A DNA stretch of 64,000 nucleotides from CAG-791 sp963655255 (GTDB lineage: Bacteria > Bacillota > Clostridia > Lachnospirales > Lachnospiraceae): contig CAVKEB010000001.1 of the NCBI GenBank assembly GCA_963655255.1, forward strand, positions 62,001 through 126,000, read 5' to 3'. Numbering within the stretch: the stretch's first letter is position 1; each line of letters opens with the position of its first letter. The position numbers and the translations under genes were made by a program. Below the pieces are notes generated by a model. It made no database searches, was not told the DNA's origin, and saw only the letters and a program-made list of their open reading frames with translations. Shown here in pieces: positions 1 to 8,075 of this stretch.

Positions 1-257
1 GAGCCACGAAGATAGAGGGTATAGAGGCCTTCCTGTTCATTGATCAGTTTGGTCAATCCCTGTGCGATCGGTTGAACCAGGGCAATCTTCCCGTTCCAGC
101 CGGCTTTTTCGTTGGACATGTCGAACCAGTAGTCCACAAAGGCACGGAGGAAATTTCCCTCGCCGAACTGCAGGACCTTCACGGGAGCGGCGCCCTTGTC
201 CAGAATGTATCCCTGATAGCCGCTGTTTTTCAAAACGTCATAATTTAACTTTGCCAT
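1..257 (-). CDS. uxaB: Tagaturonate reductase, N-terminal part (cut by window edge)
   Basis: Only the first 85 codons are inside the window. The start of the Rossmann domain is visible: VLQFGEGNFLRAFVDYW near residue 28, followed by a conserved NEKAGWNGKIALVQPIAQG stretch. This matches the mannitol dehydrogenase/altronate oxidoreductase family, whose UxaB members reduce tagaturonate to altronate with NADH in cytoplasmic D-galacturonate catabolism. The ATG at 257 is preceded by AAAGGAAA at suitable spacing. It follows a sugar ABC transporter and a glycosidase-like gene on the same strand, which suggests that the imported substrate contains galacturonate. The family call is firm. The choice of tagaturonate over fructuronate or mannitol rests on resemblance of the N terminus only. 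Confidence 0.82.
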   Translation of the reverse strand, partial: MAKLNYDVLKNSGYQGYILDKGAAPVKVLQFGEGNFLRAFVDYWFDMSNEKAGWNGKIALVQPIAQGLTKLINEQEGLYTLYLRG

Positions 258-298
258 TGTCAGAATTTCCTTTCTGCCGCAGTCTGCCTGCGGCGCAT

Positions 299-466
299 GA
301 GGAGAAATCCGCAGAGGCGGTTTCTCCGATGGGGAGCACGGCACGCTCCTGGTGCCTGCTCCAAGCACGAGGAGCCGCCATCAGGCAGCTTCAATTGCGC
401 ACGAGGAGAAATCCGCGGAGGCGGTTTCTCCGATGGGGAGCACGGCACGCTCTTGGTGCCTGCTCC
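299..466. repeat. Tandem pair of a 64-nt double-hairpin repeat
   Basis: Two copies, 299-362 and 403-466, are each exactly 64 nt and differ at about two positions; a 40-nt spacer separates them. Each copy folds into two stem-loops: GAGAAATCCGC with GGCGGTTTCTC, then GGAGCACGGCAC with GTGCCTGCTCC. Related 64-nt copies lie at 3672-3735 and 19328-19391. The pair fills the gap between the end of the glycosidase-like gene (505) and uxaB (257), so it would be transcribed within that operon. Confidence 0.85.
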
Positions 467-504
467 TGACATAAGAAAGTGCCATCGGTCGGCCCCAAAT
501 GTTA

Positions 505-2589
505 TTACCTCATCGACAGCTCCGTACCGTCCAGGCATCTCTCACATGCCTCCTCAAAGGCCGCCGCCGCAGCCCAGAGGTTATACGAGTACCAGGAGCT
601 GTACGGCTTTCCGTCCGAATCCTTCTGAATCAGCAGGCCGTCCGACGGACACCACCGCTCCGAAAGAACTCCGTACCGGCCGTATCCGGTTTTCTCCGGA
701 TACAGCTCCAGCGTCTGCATCATCCATGCCGTACCGTCCAGCGCGCGGTCCGTATAATAGTGGTCGCCGCTGACTCTCCCCAGATAATACAGATCGCTGT
801 CCACGATCATTCCCATCGGGTGAATGTGCGGATTGGAGACAGACGTCACGCTCCCTCCGCAGGCATTCCAGCCATCCGCAAGCGGCCGGTATTCCGGATG
901 CGTCCGGTAGCCGTACCGCCACAGGAATTCATAGTCCGCGCCGTTTTTCAGAGCGGTCAGATACTGATCCTTCCCGGTGTACTCGTGGAGAAGTCTGGCT
1001 CCGCGGATATAGGCAAGATTGCCTTCCTCATCCGGAGATTTCCAGGTGTCCATCGGCGTTCCACTGCAGGTAAGGCTTCGGACCGCTTTTCCGTAAAATT
1101 CAAGTGCCCGGTCGGCTGCCTGGAGGTACTTTTCCTCTCCTGTCATATGATACAGATATGCCGCGCACGGAACAAACCAGCAGCCGGCAAATCCGTTCCA
1201 GTCCGCCACTTCTTTTCTGTCCGTGCGGTAGGTATAGCCGAAGGCTCCGTCCTCTCTCTGCAGATCAATGACCGTATCGACCGTCTTCTGCGCCTTCTTC
1301 AGCCATTCCGCCGGATAGGTTCTGCCCGCCCGGTTCCGGAAATCAATGGTTTTCAAAATGTAGTGAACCGCACTGCCGACGGTGTACGCGCAGTGCACAT
1401 CCCTGGCGAGTCCGAATTCCGACCACCAGCCGTTCACCCATCTTCCCTTCTCGTTCTCCGCGGTCACTTCCACATGCGCCAGTCCCGAGGCTCCGTTGTA
1501 GCGATCCCGGATCTTGTCCGTATCAATCGGTGCGGTGAGATCATACAAAAGGCCGGAATCCTCGTTGAACGCAGCCGTGATTTTCGAAAACATCTGGCCA
1601 CCGGAAGCCGCATTCGCCAGAAGGCCGCTCGCTTCTTCTCCCAGAATATTCTCCGCCAGAATCAGCGGATAGGCCAGGACTCCGCCTCCCGTCCAGCCGA
1701 TCTCCCGGACATTTCTCCAGGGATGCAGCACCGGATTTTCAGGCGGCAGACAGTTGCAGTTGGTGTATTCACCGGACTCCGGGTTCCAGCTGATCCGGAC
1801 AAAGCTGGTAAGACACCCTTCCGCTGCCTCGCGGAACGTTTTCCGGTATGCCGCCCTCTCATGACGGAGCGCATACTCTCTCCGGATGATCTCATGAAGC
1901 GCAAGCCGCGGACAGTCGGGATCCCCGGCAGGAACATAGTAGATTCTGCCCCTGACCATACCCTTTTTCACCCAGTCCCCCGTGGAAGGCCCCGGCGTCC
2001 TCTTGTTGACAAAGGAGACCGGATCGTTGGTGTAGCCCAGGCTGATGCCGCACCGGTCGGGAAGCTCCGCAAAAACTCCGTTGCAGATCTCGCCCTCTTC
2101 CGTCTGCGTGTAGGGCTCTGTCGTAACGGCCAGCACGCCCTCTTCCGTGCATACGGCCGACAGAGGCATTGCCGCGCGGTCCGCCCGGAACTCCCATCTC
2201 GGCGCGCGGAAGATATCATGTTTCGCTTCCGTTTCTGCGCTTTCCTGCTCCCGTACTCCCCGGGGAGTTCCCGCTTCTCCTGCGCCTTCGTCCTCTTCAC
2301 TGCAAAGAAGCGGAAATTCTCCCGCGTGAACCTCGGCTGCATTGTTGTCTCCGTAGATGCAGCAGGGGATCACGTGGAAGGCATCACTTCCCTCTTCCGG
2401 CGCTGCAGTCAGCCGGACCTTGGTATTCTTTTCGGATTCCGCCGTCAGCTGATACTCCGCATAATCTGAATTCTGCTTCAGTTCCAGACGAACCGGGCTG
2501 CTCTGACCCTCCGGGACATCAATCCATGTTCCGTCACAGCAATACTGCAGCCCGATTCGTATCTTCGTTGTTCCGATTGTAATTTTCAT
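505..2589 (-). CDS. Unassigned glycosidase-like protein of the uronate locus
   Basis: This is a 694-residue protein without a signal peptide, so it is probably cytoplasmic. The N-terminal 150-200 residues look beta-rich. The rest is helical, with recurring motifs such as DWNGFAGCWFVPCAAYLYH, EKYLQAADRALEFYGKAV and YLTALKNGADYEFLW, the pattern of (alpha/alpha)6-barrel glycosidases and polysaccharide lyases. I cannot assign a CAZy family or catalytic residues. The ATG at 2589 follows AGGAAAG at about 12 nt; an in-frame ATG at 2637 lacks a site. A strong terminator (2699-2737) separates it from the permeases, so it probably has its own promoter near 2643-2670. Its position before uxaB suggests it trims an imported uronate-containing oligosaccharide (inference). 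Confidence 0.6.
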   Translation of the reverse strand: MKITIGTTKIRIGLQYCCDGTWIDVPEGQSSPVRLELKQNSDYAEYQLTAESEKNTKVRLTAAPEEGSDAFHVIPCCIYGDNNAAEVHAGEFPLLCSEEDEGAGEAGTPRGVREQESAETEAKHDIFRAPRWEFRADRAAMPLSAVCTEEGVLAVTTEPYTQTEEGEICNGVFAELPDRCGISLGYTNDPVSFVNKRTPGPSTGDWVKKGMVRGRIYYVPAGDPDCPRLALHEIIRREYALRHERAAYRKTFREAAEGCLTSFVRISWNPESGEYTNCNCLPPENPVLHPWRNVREIGWTGGGVLAYPLILAENILGEEASGLLANAASGGQMFSKITAAFNEDSGLLYDLTAPIDTDKIRDRYNGASGLAHVEVTAENEKGRWVNGWWSEFGLARDVHCAYTVGSAVHYILKTIDFRNRAGRTYPAEWLKKAQKTVDTVIDLQREDGAFGYTYRTDRKEVADWNGFAGCWFVPCAAYLYHMTGEEKYLQAADRALEFYGKAVRSLTCSGTPMDTWKSPDEEGNLAYIRGARLLHEYTGKDQYLTALKNGADYEFLWRYGYRTHPEYRPLADGWNACGGSVTSVSNPHIHPMGMIVDSDLYYLGRVSGDHYYTDRALDGTAWMMQTLELYPEKTGYGRYGVLSERWCPSDGLLIQKDSDGKPYSSWYSYNLWAAAAAFEEACERCLDGTELSMR

Positions 2590-2642
2590 ATTGTCTTTTT
2601 GTCTTTCCTGCCATATTTTGCACGATTTGTTCAGCACATGAC

Positions 2643-2670
2643 ATTGAAGATTTTCGTAAGAAAATTCAAT
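2643..2670. promoter_or_regulatory. AT-rich inverted repeat before the glycosidase-like gene
   Basis: ATTGAA-G-ATTTTC-GTAA-GAAAAT-TCAAT reads nearly the same on both strands. It lies 54 nt upstream of the 2589 start codon and just after the terminator at 2699-2737. It could be an operator over the promoter of the glycosidase-like gene, or a small RNA hairpin. I could not place a convincing -35/-10 pair. Confidence 0.45.
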
Positions 2671-2698
2671 ATGCCCTGATCAGTTACATTCCGATATC

Positions 2699-2737
2699 AA
2701 AAACGTCAGGGAAACGCCGGGAAGCGTTTCCCTGACG
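2699..2737 (-). terminator. Intrinsic terminator after the MalG-type permease
   Basis: A perfect 14-bp stem (CGTCAGGGAAACGC, 2704-2717, with its complement at 2724-2737) has a 6-nt loop. On the minus strand it is followed by TTTTTG (2703-2698). It ends the solute-binding/permease transcription unit 42 nt after the stop codon. Confidence 0.9.
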
Positions 2738-2779
2738 AAAGGAAATGCATGCGATTGTTCGGGCAGTCCGTCTGCCCCG

Positions 2780-3655
2780 TCAGTTCTTCATTCCGCTCGT
2801 TGCGATGCCTTCCACGAAATACTTCTGTGCGGCAAAGAACAGAATCATCAGCGGTGCCACGGCTACGAAAGCCATTGCCATCACCTTGCCCCACTGTACC
2901 ACCGATTCGGAGTCCAGGGAAAGACGTACCGCCAGAGAAATCGGATATTTCTTCACGGAATTGATGAAGATCAGGGAATTGAAATAATCGTTGTACGTCC
3001 ACAGGAACTGGAACAGTCCCGCCGAGAACAGTGCGGGCTTCATGAGCGGCAGAATGATCTTCCACAGAGTCGTCCATGAGCTGCATCCGTCGATGTATGC
3101 CGATTCATCCAGGTCTTTCGGAATTCCGCGGAGGAACTGAATGATCATATACGGGAAGAAGGAATTGCAGCACAGGATGGCCGGCGCATAGAACGGCATG
3201 TAGCTGTCCACCCACCCGAACTTGTTGTACAGAAGATATCTCGGAATGATGACAACCGTATTCGGCAGCATCATCATGGCAAGGAGCAGGGTAAAGAGAA
3301 GCTTTTTGTGCGGAAGATTAAACCTTGCAAATCCATATGCCACCAGTGTGGAAGAAACCAGGGTCAGAAGCGTCGTCGGAATGACCAGGGCGAACGTGTT
3401 GAGGAAGAACTTGGTGTAAGTAAAGCCTGCACTTCCCTTCCAGCCTTCAATATAGTTTTCAAAATGCCAGACCTTCGGCAGAAGCGCTACCGAACCGAAG
3501 ATCTCGCTGTTATCCTTGAACGTTGCAAAAAACATCCATACCAGAGGATACAGCAGAATAATTCCGATAACCACGATAATGACATAGTCCAATACCGAAG
3601 CCTGCTGCTTGATATCCTGCTCTTCCATGGTTTTCTTTTTTCTTATTTTCATCAT
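2780..3655 (-). CDS. Carbohydrate ABC transporter permease, MalG type
   Basis: A 291-residue inner-membrane subunit with about six transmembrane segments. The first is VLDYVIIVVIGIILLYPLVW. The cytoplasmic EAA loop is present (DLDESAYIDGCSSWTTLWKI), which contacts the ATPase. It is typical of the second permease (MalG/AraQ-like) of family 1 sugar importers. The start is MMKIRKKK at 3655, after GAGG with 9-nt spacing. An in-frame extension up to 3751 is translated repeat sequence and is unlikely. It pairs with the permease at 3814-4722. No ATPase gene is present here; such systems often share an MsmX-type ATPase encoded elsewhere. A terminator follows directly. Confidence 0.92.
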   Translation of the reverse strand: MMKIRKKKTMEEQDIKQQASVLDYVIIVVIGIILLYPLVWMFFATFKDNSEIFGSVALLPKVWHFENYIEGWKGSAGFTYTKFFLNTFALVIPTTLLTLVSSTLVAYGFARFNLPHKKLLFTLLLAMMMLPNTVVIIPRYLLYNKFGWVDSYMPFYAPAILCCNSFFPYMIIQFLRGIPKDLDESAYIDGCSSWTTLWKIILPLMKPALFSAGLFQFLWTYNDYFNSLIFINSVKKYPISLAVRLSLDSESVVQWGKVMAMAFVAVAPLMILFFAAQKYFVEGIATSGMKN

Positions 3656-3671
3656 GTTTATATACCTCACT

Positions 3672-3735
3672 GAGACAAAATCCGCGAAGGCGGTTTTGCC
3701 GAATGTGGCAGCCGGTGCGTCAGCACCGATGCTGC
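3672..3735. repeat. Third copy of the 64-nt double-hairpin repeat
   Basis: It is the same length and layout as the copies at 299 and 403, with changed but still paired arms: ACAAAATCCGC/GGCGGTTTTG and GCAGCCGGTGC/GCACCGATGCTGC. It abuts the ribosome-binding GAGG of the downstream permease gene. Confidence 0.8.
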
Positions 3736-3736
3736 T

Positions 3737-3770
3737 GTTTGAAAGTGACATATCAATGTCACTTTCAAAC
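3737..3770. repeat. Perfect 15-bp inverted repeat between the permease genes
   Basis: The arms GTTTGAAAGTGACAT (3737-3751) and ATGTCACTTTCAAAC (3756-3770) surround a 4-nt loop. No U-run follows on the minus strand, so it is more likely an RNA processing or stabilising hairpin, or an operator, than a terminator. It touches the 64-nt repeat at 3672-3735. Confidence 0.8.
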
Positions 3771-3813
3771 TGATACCTCGCTGAGGAAAAGTACTGCCAT
3801 TTTCTTCATCTGA

Positions 3814-4722
3814 TTACTCATCTGCGTAGTGCACCCAGAATTTGGAAGTTCCGAACAGCACCAGAGTGAAGACCAGGATAATTGCAAATTCAATCCATGA
3901 AATTGCGCTTGCGTAGCCCATCTTGAAGAAGCTGAAGCCCTGCTTGTACAGCATGATGCCCAGAACATTCGTTGCCTTCAGCGGACCGCCGCCGGTAATC
4001 GTGTACGGTGAGGTGAAGTTCTGCAGCTCCTGAATGGTCTGATTCAGAAGTGAGAAAAACAGGATCGGCGAAATCTGCGGAATGGTGATGTGCCAGAACT
4101 TGGCAAACTTTCCGCCGCCATCAATGTCCGCTGCCTCATACAGCTCCTTGGGGACGTTCTTCAGTGCGGCAAGGAGCATGACCATGGAGGATCCGAACTG
4201 CCAGACCTCCAGCATGCAGATCGTCGGAAGCGCCATTTTGACGTCGCCCAGGAAGGAAACGTTCGAAATGCCGATTTTGGCCAGCATCGTGTTGATCACG
4301 CCGTTGTCCATGAACATCAGCCGCCACAAAAGAGCAATCGCGACCGATCCGCCGAACAGGGAGGGAATATAGTACAGCGTGCGGATCAGATTGATTCCCC
4401 GGATATTCCGGTTCAGGAACATCGCGACCAGAAGCGCGAGAATTACCTTTCCGGGCACGGTATACAGTGCGAACAGAACCGTTGCCTTTAAAGAGCCCCA
4501 GAACTCGCGGTCATGCGTCAGCAGTTCCTTATAATTTGCCAGCCCCACGAAATTCATCGTTCCTCCGACCGTGTAGTCATTGAAGGAATAAATGAAGGAT
4601 GTGACAAACGGATACAGCTGCAGAATCGCAAACCCGATCAGCCACGGAAGTAAATACAAGAGTCCCTTGTAATCTCTTTTGGAATAGTGCTGCTTCTTGA
4701 CCGCAGCCTTTGCACCTGCCAT
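3814..4722 (-). CDS. Carbohydrate ABC transporter permease, MalF type
   Basis: A 302-residue integral membrane subunit. The first segment is GLLYLLPWLIGFAILQLYPF (near residue 20), and about six segments follow in total. The EAA loop reads PKELYEAADIDGGGKFAKFW. This is the MalF/LacF/UgpA-type partner of the MalG-type subunit encoded next. The ATG at 4722 has AGAGAGG upstream. It is separated from the solute-binding gene by a perfect stem-loop (4746-4776), so it is probably expressed at a lower level than the binding protein. Confidence 0.92.
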   Translation of the reverse strand: MAGAKAAVKKQHYSKRDYKGLLYLLPWLIGFAILQLYPFVTSFIYSFNDYTVGGTMNFVGLANYKELLTHDREFWGSLKATVLFALYTVPGKVILALLVAMFLNRNIRGINLIRTLYYIPSLFGGSVAIALLWRLMFMDNGVINTMLAKIGISNVSFLGDVKMALPTICMLEVWQFGSSMVMLLAALKNVPKELYEAADIDGGGKFAKFWHITIPQISPILFFSLLNQTIQELQNFTSPYTITGGGPLKATNVLGIMLYKQGFSFFKMGYASAISWIEFAIILVFTLVLFGTSKFWVHYADE

Positions 4723-4745
4723 AGGACACCTCTCTTTTCTTTTAA

Positions 4746-4776
4746 AAATCCCCTGCTCGTCTTCAGCAGGGGATTT
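4746..4776 (-). terminator. Stem-loop between solute-binding gene and permeases
   Basis: A 12-bp perfect stem (AAATCCCCTGCT with AGCAGGGGATTT), a 7-nt loop, and a short T stretch on the minus strand (ATTTTTAAAA). In sugar ABC operons such sites usually give partial termination or 3'-end protection, so that binding protein exceeds permease (inference). Confidence 0.8.
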
Positions 4777-4800
4777 CTGTATTGCTGTTGTGCAGTCACT

Positions 4801-6156
4801 TTATTTCTGAAGGCCGGAGAACTCGTCCACAACCGTTGCTGCGGCTTCTTCCGGTGTCATCTGACCGTATCCGACTGCCTCGACCGTATCAAACAGGATG
4901 GTCTTGGCTTCCGCCGAGGAGGAAACCTTGTCGTTCGGTGTGCCGCCCACTGCCATCGCAATGTCTGCCGCATCGCTGACAACCTGAGATACCTTTCCGC
5001 CTTCCTCGCAGATCTTTCTCGCGGACTCCGTCGGAGGAACCGATCTCGTCGCGCCGAGCGTCTCCTGAGCAGTCTCATCATTGAAGAAGTAATTCAGAAA
5101 ATCTGCCGCCACGTCCTGGTTCTTGCAGGAGTTGGTGATGGACAGAAGCTGCGGAGTATTGGAAGCGAATCCGCCGTCCTTGGCGCCGTCCATGACCGGA
5201 AGCGCACCGGCTGCGTATTCATCATTCGGATTTGCGGCAACCATGACATCCATGGTCGAAATATAGCAGGGAGCCGCCACATACTTGCCTGCAATCCAGT
5301 TCGCATCCGACTGGATGTCATCTCCGATGTAAGAAGCCTCATAGGAAGCAGGGGCTACCGCACCGCTGTCGTACAGCTCCTTGACATACCCGAAGACCTT
5401 GGTCAGCGTGTCCTCCGTGACAAGAAGCTTGCCGTCTGCGTCAAAGAGCGGGCCGCCGTACTGCTTTGCCAGCGTGAAGACGAACAGGTTCGTGATGTAT
5501 TCCTTGTTCGCGCAGAACAGATAGGATTCCGGATCCTGCTCCTGAACCTTCTTTGCGTAGTCAATCCAGTCTTCCCAGGTGATATCCTGCTTCGTCATAT
5601 CAATGCCGAACTTGTCCGCCAGCGTCTTGTCTACCAAGATGGCAGGGCCTGCAATTCCTGTCGGAAGTCCCAGCTGCTTGCCGTCATAGTTTCCGTTGAT
5701 CTGGAGCGCCAGATAATCCGCATCAAAACCGGACAGATCAATGCTCGTCGTATTCAGGTCCACGAAATAATCGCCGGCATCCACGAAGGTAGGCATGGTC
5801 TCCGGATCAATCTGTACGATGTCCGGCGCCGTTCCGGAGGCAAGCTGAGTTGCCAGCTTGTCATGGTAGCCGTCGTTGGATCCGGGCTCCGCCTCGATCG
5901 TCACGCCGGGATGCGCCTTCTCATACTGGTCAATGACGGCCTGGGTGGCCTCATTTCTCTCATCGCCGCCCCACCATGCAAAGCGCAGTGTGACATCACC
6001 TGCTGCGTCCTGGGAAGTGCTCGCGGATGAATCTGCCGCAGATGCCTCGGTGCTCTGTGCATCTGCAGAATTGGATGAACTGCTGCTCCCGCATCCTGCC
6101 AGCATTCCTGCTGCCATCATGGCTGCAAGAACCACGGAAATGGTCTTCTTTTTCAT
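4801..6156 (-). CDS. Sugar-binding lipoprotein of an ABC importer (family 1)
   Basis: A 451-residue extracytoplasmic solute-binding protein. The N terminus is MKKKTISVVLAAMMAAGMLA followed by G-C, with lipobox LAGC and Cys22 as the lipidated residue. A Ser/Ala-rich linker (residues 23-52) precedes the mature fold (VTLRFAWWGGDERNEATQAV near residue 55). The ATG at 6156 follows AGGAGG. A terminator (6239-6266) separates it from the two-component genes, so it should have its own promoter, probably activated by the adjacent AraC-type regulator. The sugar is unknown; the neighbouring uxaB and GH127 genes hint at pectic or arabinose-containing oligosaccharides. Confidence 0.93.
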   Translation of the reverse strand: MKKKTISVVLAAMMAAGMLAGCGSSSSSNSADAQSTEASAADSSASTSQDAAGDVTLRFAWWGGDERNEATQAVIDQYEKAHPGVTIEAEPGSNDGYHDKLATQLASGTAPDIVQIDPETMPTFVDAGDYFVDLNTTSIDLSGFDADYLALQINGNYDGKQLGLPTGIAGPAILVDKTLADKFGIDMTKQDITWEDWIDYAKKVQEQDPESYLFCANKEYITNLFVFTLAKQYGGPLFDADGKLLVTEDTLTKVFGYVKELYDSGAVAPASYEASYIGDDIQSDANWIAGKYVAAPCYISTMDVMVAANPNDEYAAGALPVMDGAKDGGFASNTPQLLSITNSCKNQDVAADFLNYFFNDETAQETLGATRSVPPTESARKICEEGGKVSQVVSDAADIAMAVGGTPNDKVSSSAEAKTILFDTVEAVGYGQMTPEEAAATVVDEFSGLQK

Positions 6157-6238
6157 ATTCCTACCCTCCTGTTTCGTTTCTGTCTTCCTTCCGCCGACCT
6201 CCGGCAGAAGTTCCTTTCGGATATCTGTATTATTTCAA

Positions 6239-6266
6239 AAGCCTCCCTGTCTGGGCAGGGAGGCTT
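6239..6266 (-). terminator. Terminator after the sensor kinase gene
   Basis: AAGCCTCCCTG (6239-6249) pairs with CAGGGAGGCTT (6256-6266) around a 6-nt loop. The minus strand continues into a short T-rich stretch. It lies 42 nt after the kinase stop codon. Confidence 0.75.
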
Positions 6267-6308
6267 CTTTCCATTTGGTCACATTTATTTCTGTCTTTTT
6301 ACCGGATG

Positions 6309-8075
6309 TCACATTTCTTTGGATTCGGTAACATATTTTTGCATTTTCTCCAGAGGGATCTCGAATTCCACAATCGTTCCCTGTCCTTCAATGCTGTGAA
6401 TCCGGAGCCCGGCTTTCTCTCCGAAGTAGAGCTTCAGCCGGTTGTTCACATTGGACAGGCCGATGTTGTGTACATTGAAGGTGTCAATCTTCTCACGCAG
6501 CTCCTGCAGCTTCTCCCGGCTCATGCCGACGCCGGTATCAAAAACGCGAAACCGTATGATATCCCCGCGCTCGTAGACCGTCAGCTTGATGTACCCGGTC
6601 TCTTCCCGGTAACGGATGCCGTGCAGAATGCTGTTCTCAATGATCGGCTGTAACATCAGACGAAATACCGGTGTTTGCAGGAGGCCGTCTTCCACCTCAT
6701 AATAGATGATAAACCGCTCGCCGAACCGCATGTGCTGAATGGCGACGTATTTTTTCAGATATCCGATTTCCTCTTCCAGCGTAATCGGCTGAAGCGGATC
6801 CGCCAGTGCATATTTCAGAATGTCTGCGAGACAGGACGTCATCCGGACTACGGATGCTCCATCAGGATTTTCTCCCGCCGCCTTGAACTGAATCATCTGC
6901 AGGGTATTGAACATGAAATGCGGATTGATCTGCGCCTGGAGGGCACTGAGCGAGGTCACCTCCTGCAGGTGCTTTTTCTGCTCCAGTTCCGCATTCAGCT
7001 TCTCGGTTTCCAGATGAAGACGGATGATATTGTTCAAAATCGCATCGTATTCATCCGCCGGTTTCCCGGAAGTCTCTGCGGACGGATAATTCCCCTTTTC
7101 CGCCTCGCCCAGAACGGAAATGATGTGTCCGATGTGTCCGAAATTCCTCGCCGTCGTGATATAAGCTGCCAGAAGAGCCGCCGCCATGCCGGCCGCCAGC
7201 ATCAGAATTCCGGACGGAAGAGCTCGCATTGCTTTCTGTACCATCGAACCGAACGGCGTCATCGCCACAATCCGGATGCGGAATGTTTCATTGTCACTCT
7301 GATGCAGGAGATAGATGCCGCTCCCGACTCTCTTCCAGCTCCCTTCCTTTCCGCTTCCCGGAAGCTTCTCTTCCTCCAGGTCCGCGGTATTCCTTCCGTT
7401 CCCCCAGCAAAAGAGCTTCTCATTCTTCATATTCAGGAAAACAACCGTGCTGTCCGTCTGCTGGACGGCCTCATCCAGAAGACTCCGGAATTTATCCACA
7501 TCCACCTGGATCACAACCACGCCGCTGAAAAAGGGCATCCGCTGCATGATGGTCAGCCTTTTCGCTTCTCCGTTCTCCTCCTGGTCCGACGGAAGGACGA
7601 AAATTTCCGTGTCCTGTTCTCCCATCTTCTGATAGAAGCGGTACCATTCCTCGGTTCCGTCCAGCGCTTCAATTCCATCCCGCGATGAGTAGTAGCGCTC
7701 ATATCCGTCCAGATACAGGTAAATGCTCTTCACATAAGGATACGTTGTAACCGTACTTTTCAGGGAGGCGTTGATGCTGCGGATGTTGATGGAATCTGCG
7801 TACGACAGATCACGTCCCCTCTCCAGAATCCGCTTCAGGGACAGAATCATGTACGGATTGTTGGCGAACTGAACATTCTGCTGCGTAATGTTGTTCAATG
7901 ACAGATCCAGATCCATGCTGACCGACCGGACAAGGTCCTTTCCTTCTTCCTCCTGTGCCCGGGCAAGCTGTATCATGGATACGGCCAGCGAGATCAGGAC
8001 AACCAGCGCAACCGGCAGAAGAAAGACCGCAATGTACTGCCGGAATCTGCGCAGGAAGTATTTTCTCTTCTGCAT
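6309..8075 (-). CDS. YesM-type sensor histidine kinase
   Basis: A 588-residue membrane kinase. One segment lies near the N terminus (IAVFLLPVALVVLISLAVSM) and a second near residue 280 (GILMLAAGMAAALLAAYITT), with an extracellular sensor domain between them. The His_kinase domain carries INPHFMFNTLQMIQF (phospho-acceptor His), and the ATPase domain carries ENSILHGI and FDTGVGMS. The start ATG (8075) overlaps the regulator stop in TGATG, so the two are translationally coupled. Known relatives sense extracellular sugars directly or through a binding protein and control a neighbouring ABC importer. This one is followed by exactly such an importer. Confidence 0.93.
   Translation of the reverse strand: MQKRKYFLRRFRQYIAVFLLPVALVVLISLAVSMIQLARAQEEEGKDLVRSVSMDLDLSLNNITQQNVQFANNPYMILSLKRILERGRDLSYADSINIRSINASLKSTVTTYPYVKSIYLYLDGYERYYSSRDGIEALDGTEEWYRFYQKMGEQDTEIFVLPSDQEENGEAKRLTIMQRMPFFSGVVVIQVDVDKFRSLLDEAVQQTDSTVVFLNMKNEKLFCWGNGRNTADLEEEKLPGSGKEGSWKRVGSGIYLLHQSDNETFRIRIVAMTPFGSMVQKAMRALPSGILMLAAGMAAALLAAYITTARNFGHIGHIISVLGEAEKGNYPSAETSGKPADEYDAILNNIIRLHLETEKLNAELEQKKHLQEVTSLSALQAQINPHFMFNTLQMIQFKAAGENPDGASVVRMTSCLADILKYALADPLQPITLEEEIGYLKKYVAIQHMRFGERFIIYYEVEDGLLQTPVFRLMLQPIIENSILHGIRYREETGYIKLTVYERGDIIRFRVFDTGVGMSREKLQELREKIDTFNVHNIGLSNVNNRLKLYFGEKAGLRIHSIEGQGTIVEFEIPLEKMQKYVTESKEM

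Noticed and set aside
297..773. Plus-strand ORF reading through the tandem 64-nt repeats
   Set aside because: It translates hairpin repeats and the antisense of a real gene; no ribosome site.
499..2469. 656-codon plus-strand ORF opposite the glycosidase-like gene
   Set aside because: It mirrors codon positions of the real gene, has no ribosome site, and its translation is Arg/His/Ile-rich without domain patterns.
3656..3751. N-terminal extension of the MalG-type permease
   Set aside because: It would translate the repeat and half of a perfect palindrome; the good ribosome site belongs to the ATG at 3655.
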